Source: Azoarcus sp.
GTDB taxonomy: Bacteria; Pseudomonadota; Gammaproteobacteria; Burkholderiales; Rhodocyclaceae
Assembly: GCA_020725025.1 (NCBI GenBank)
Contig: DYFV01000002.1
Location: 108,632 to 172,631 of the forward strand
Direction: 5' to 3'
Length of the DNA stretch: 64,000 nt
Positions within the stretch are counted from its first letter, which is position 1. Each line of letters starts with the position of its first letter. Shown here piece by piece: positions 63,307 through 64,000 of the stretch. Below the pieces are notes generated by a model, which did no database searches, was not told where the DNA came from, and was given only the letters and a program-made list of their open reading frames with translations. The position numbers were made by a program, and so were the translations under genes.

Positions 63307-63842
63307 CCTTCGAGCACCTCGATCACGTGACACTGGTTGGTGTAGATGCACAGGTCGCCGGCGATGGAGAGCGCGCGCTTGACGATCTCCTCGGGCGGCA
63401 GATCGGTGTTTTCGAGCAGCGCCCGCGCCGCCGCCTGGGCGTACGCGCCGCCGCTGCCGATGGCGACGATGCCCTGCTCGGGCTCGAGCACGTCGCCGTT
63501 GCCGGTGATGACGAGGGAGTTGTCGCAGTCGGCCACCGCGAGCATCGCCTCGAGCCGGCGCAGGACGCGATCGGTTCGCCAGTCCTTGGCGAGCTCGACC
63601 GCGCTGCGCAGCAGATTTCCCTGGTGCTTCTCCAGCTTGGCCTCGAAGCGCTCGACGAGCGTGAAGGCGTCCGCGGTCCCGCCGGCGAAGCCGGTGAGGA
63701 TCTTGTCCTGATAAATCCTGCGCACCTTGCGTGCGCTCGCCTTGATCACCACGTTTCCGAGAGTGACCTGGCCGTCTCCGCCGAGCGCGACGCGGCGTCC
63801 GCGGCGCACGGAGAGGATGGTAGTACCGTGATATTGTTCCAT
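63303..63842 (-). CDS. hslV: HslV, peptidase of the HslVU protease
   Basis: A 179-residue proteasome-like peptidase. After removal of the short leader MEQYHG, Thr7 in TTILSVRRG becomes the N-terminal nucleophile. [10 protein letters not shown] and [12 protein letters not shown] are the usual family text. It forms a dodecamer capped by HslU, which degrades misfolded and regulatory proteins in heat stress. It is the upstream gene of the hslVU pair, with a TGA/ATG overlap. No heat-shock promoter was identified in the 32-bp gap to the preceding reading frame, so transcription may begin further upstream. Confidence 0.95.
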   Translation of the reverse strand: MEQYHGTTILSVRRGRRVALGGDGQVTLGNVVIKASARKVRRIYQDKILTGFAGGTADAFTLVERFEAKLEKHQGNLLRSAVELAKDWRTDRVLRRLEAMLAVADCDNSLVITGNGDVLEPEQGIVAIGSGGAYAQAAARALLENTDLPPEEIVKRALSIAGDLCIYTNQCHVIEVLEG

Positions 63843-63874
63843 TCGGGTTTCCTTGCGCAGGCGCCGCGCACCGT

Positions 63875-64000
63875 CTAGCGGTGCAGGGTGACCTGGGCGA
63901 CCTGATCGACGCCCATCACCCGCAGCAGCGCGGCGACCATGGCGTTAACCTGAATCCGTGTTGTCTTCAGCGCGTACCCGCTCCGCGAGCCCCAGCGTAT
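63875..64000 (-). CDS. C-terminal end of an unidentified protein (partial)
   Basis: A minus-strand frame open from the window edge ends in TAG 32 bp before the hslV start. Its last residues include [18 protein letters not shown] and end QVAQVTLHR. The frame is open over the 41 codons visible and the residue mix is protein-like, but the segment is too short to assign a family. Close spacing suggests it may precede hslV in the same transcript. Confidence 0.45.
   Translation of the reverse strand: MRWGSRSGYALKTTRIQVNAMVAALLRVMGVDQVAQVTLHR

Overview
The window reads as a chromosomal segment of a GC-rich betaproteobacterium. The Rhodocyclales/Zoogloeaceae group (Thauera, Azoarcus and relatives) is a plausible home. 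This rests on gene content (DUF484-xerC-dapF, paired LpxL-type acyltransferases, cys genes with DUF934, hslVU, a GltIJKL importer beside DctBD-type regulators), very high GC, and short REP-like hairpin repeats. It is inference: there is no rRNA gene here to settle it.

Layout. 1-8.6 kb: the 3' end of ruvB, an SGNH hydrolase, rlmI, a winged-helix regulator, the xerC/DUF484/dapF cell-maintenance group and two tandem lipid A acyltransferase genes. 8.6-10 kb: metK, preceded by a near-consensus sigma-70 promoter and a leader that folds like a SAM-II riboswitch followed by an intrinsic terminator. 10-17.4 kb: a CaCA antiporter, DUF1631 and HDOD proteins, and a tungstate-binding protein divergent from a ModE-like regulator. 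17.4-33 kb: an Atm1-type ABC exporter, then a regulated amino-acid module. It contains a DctB/DctD-like two-component system, a sigma-54 promoter with upstream dyads, gltIJKL, two further GltI-like binding proteins (one next to a chemoreceptor, one coupled to an asparaginase) and a Kef-type antiporter. The genes fit together as sensing, import and deamidation of acidic amino acids and asparagine. 33-40.5 kb: a sulfate-assimilation cluster (cysB divergent from a TauE exporter, cysI, DUF934, an APS-reductase-type cysH, cysD, cysN) that ends in a 16-bp-stem terminator. It has no cysJ and no cysC. 40.6-44.6 kb: a small internally duplicated protein, a GAF-GGDEF diguanylate cyclase, a transglutaminase-like protein, a CBS protein, a cold-shock protein and Hsp15.

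44.6-51.2 kb is the accessory part. It is visibly less GC-rich than its surroundings and is bounded by stretches without recognisable genes. All its main genes lie on the minus strand: a large protein of unknown function, a translationally coupled protein with an N-terminal PD-(D/E)XK-like (Mrr-like) nuclease signature, and a KAP-type P-loop NTPase, with a small XRE regulator upstream. This is the best candidate for an undescribed system, possibly anti-phage defence. That role is inferred from architecture and context only.

51.3-64 kb returns to core-type sequence: an exported DRGH nuclease, a bacteriohemerythrin, a nitronate-monooxygenase-like protein with a C-terminal cysteine cluster, AsmA, an NfeD/slipin pair, ferredoxin-NADP reductase, an alanyl-tRNA editing protein, an AEC transporter, a PagL-like lipid A deacylase and hslVU. 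I saw no tRNA or rRNA gene, CRISPR array, transposase or integrase.
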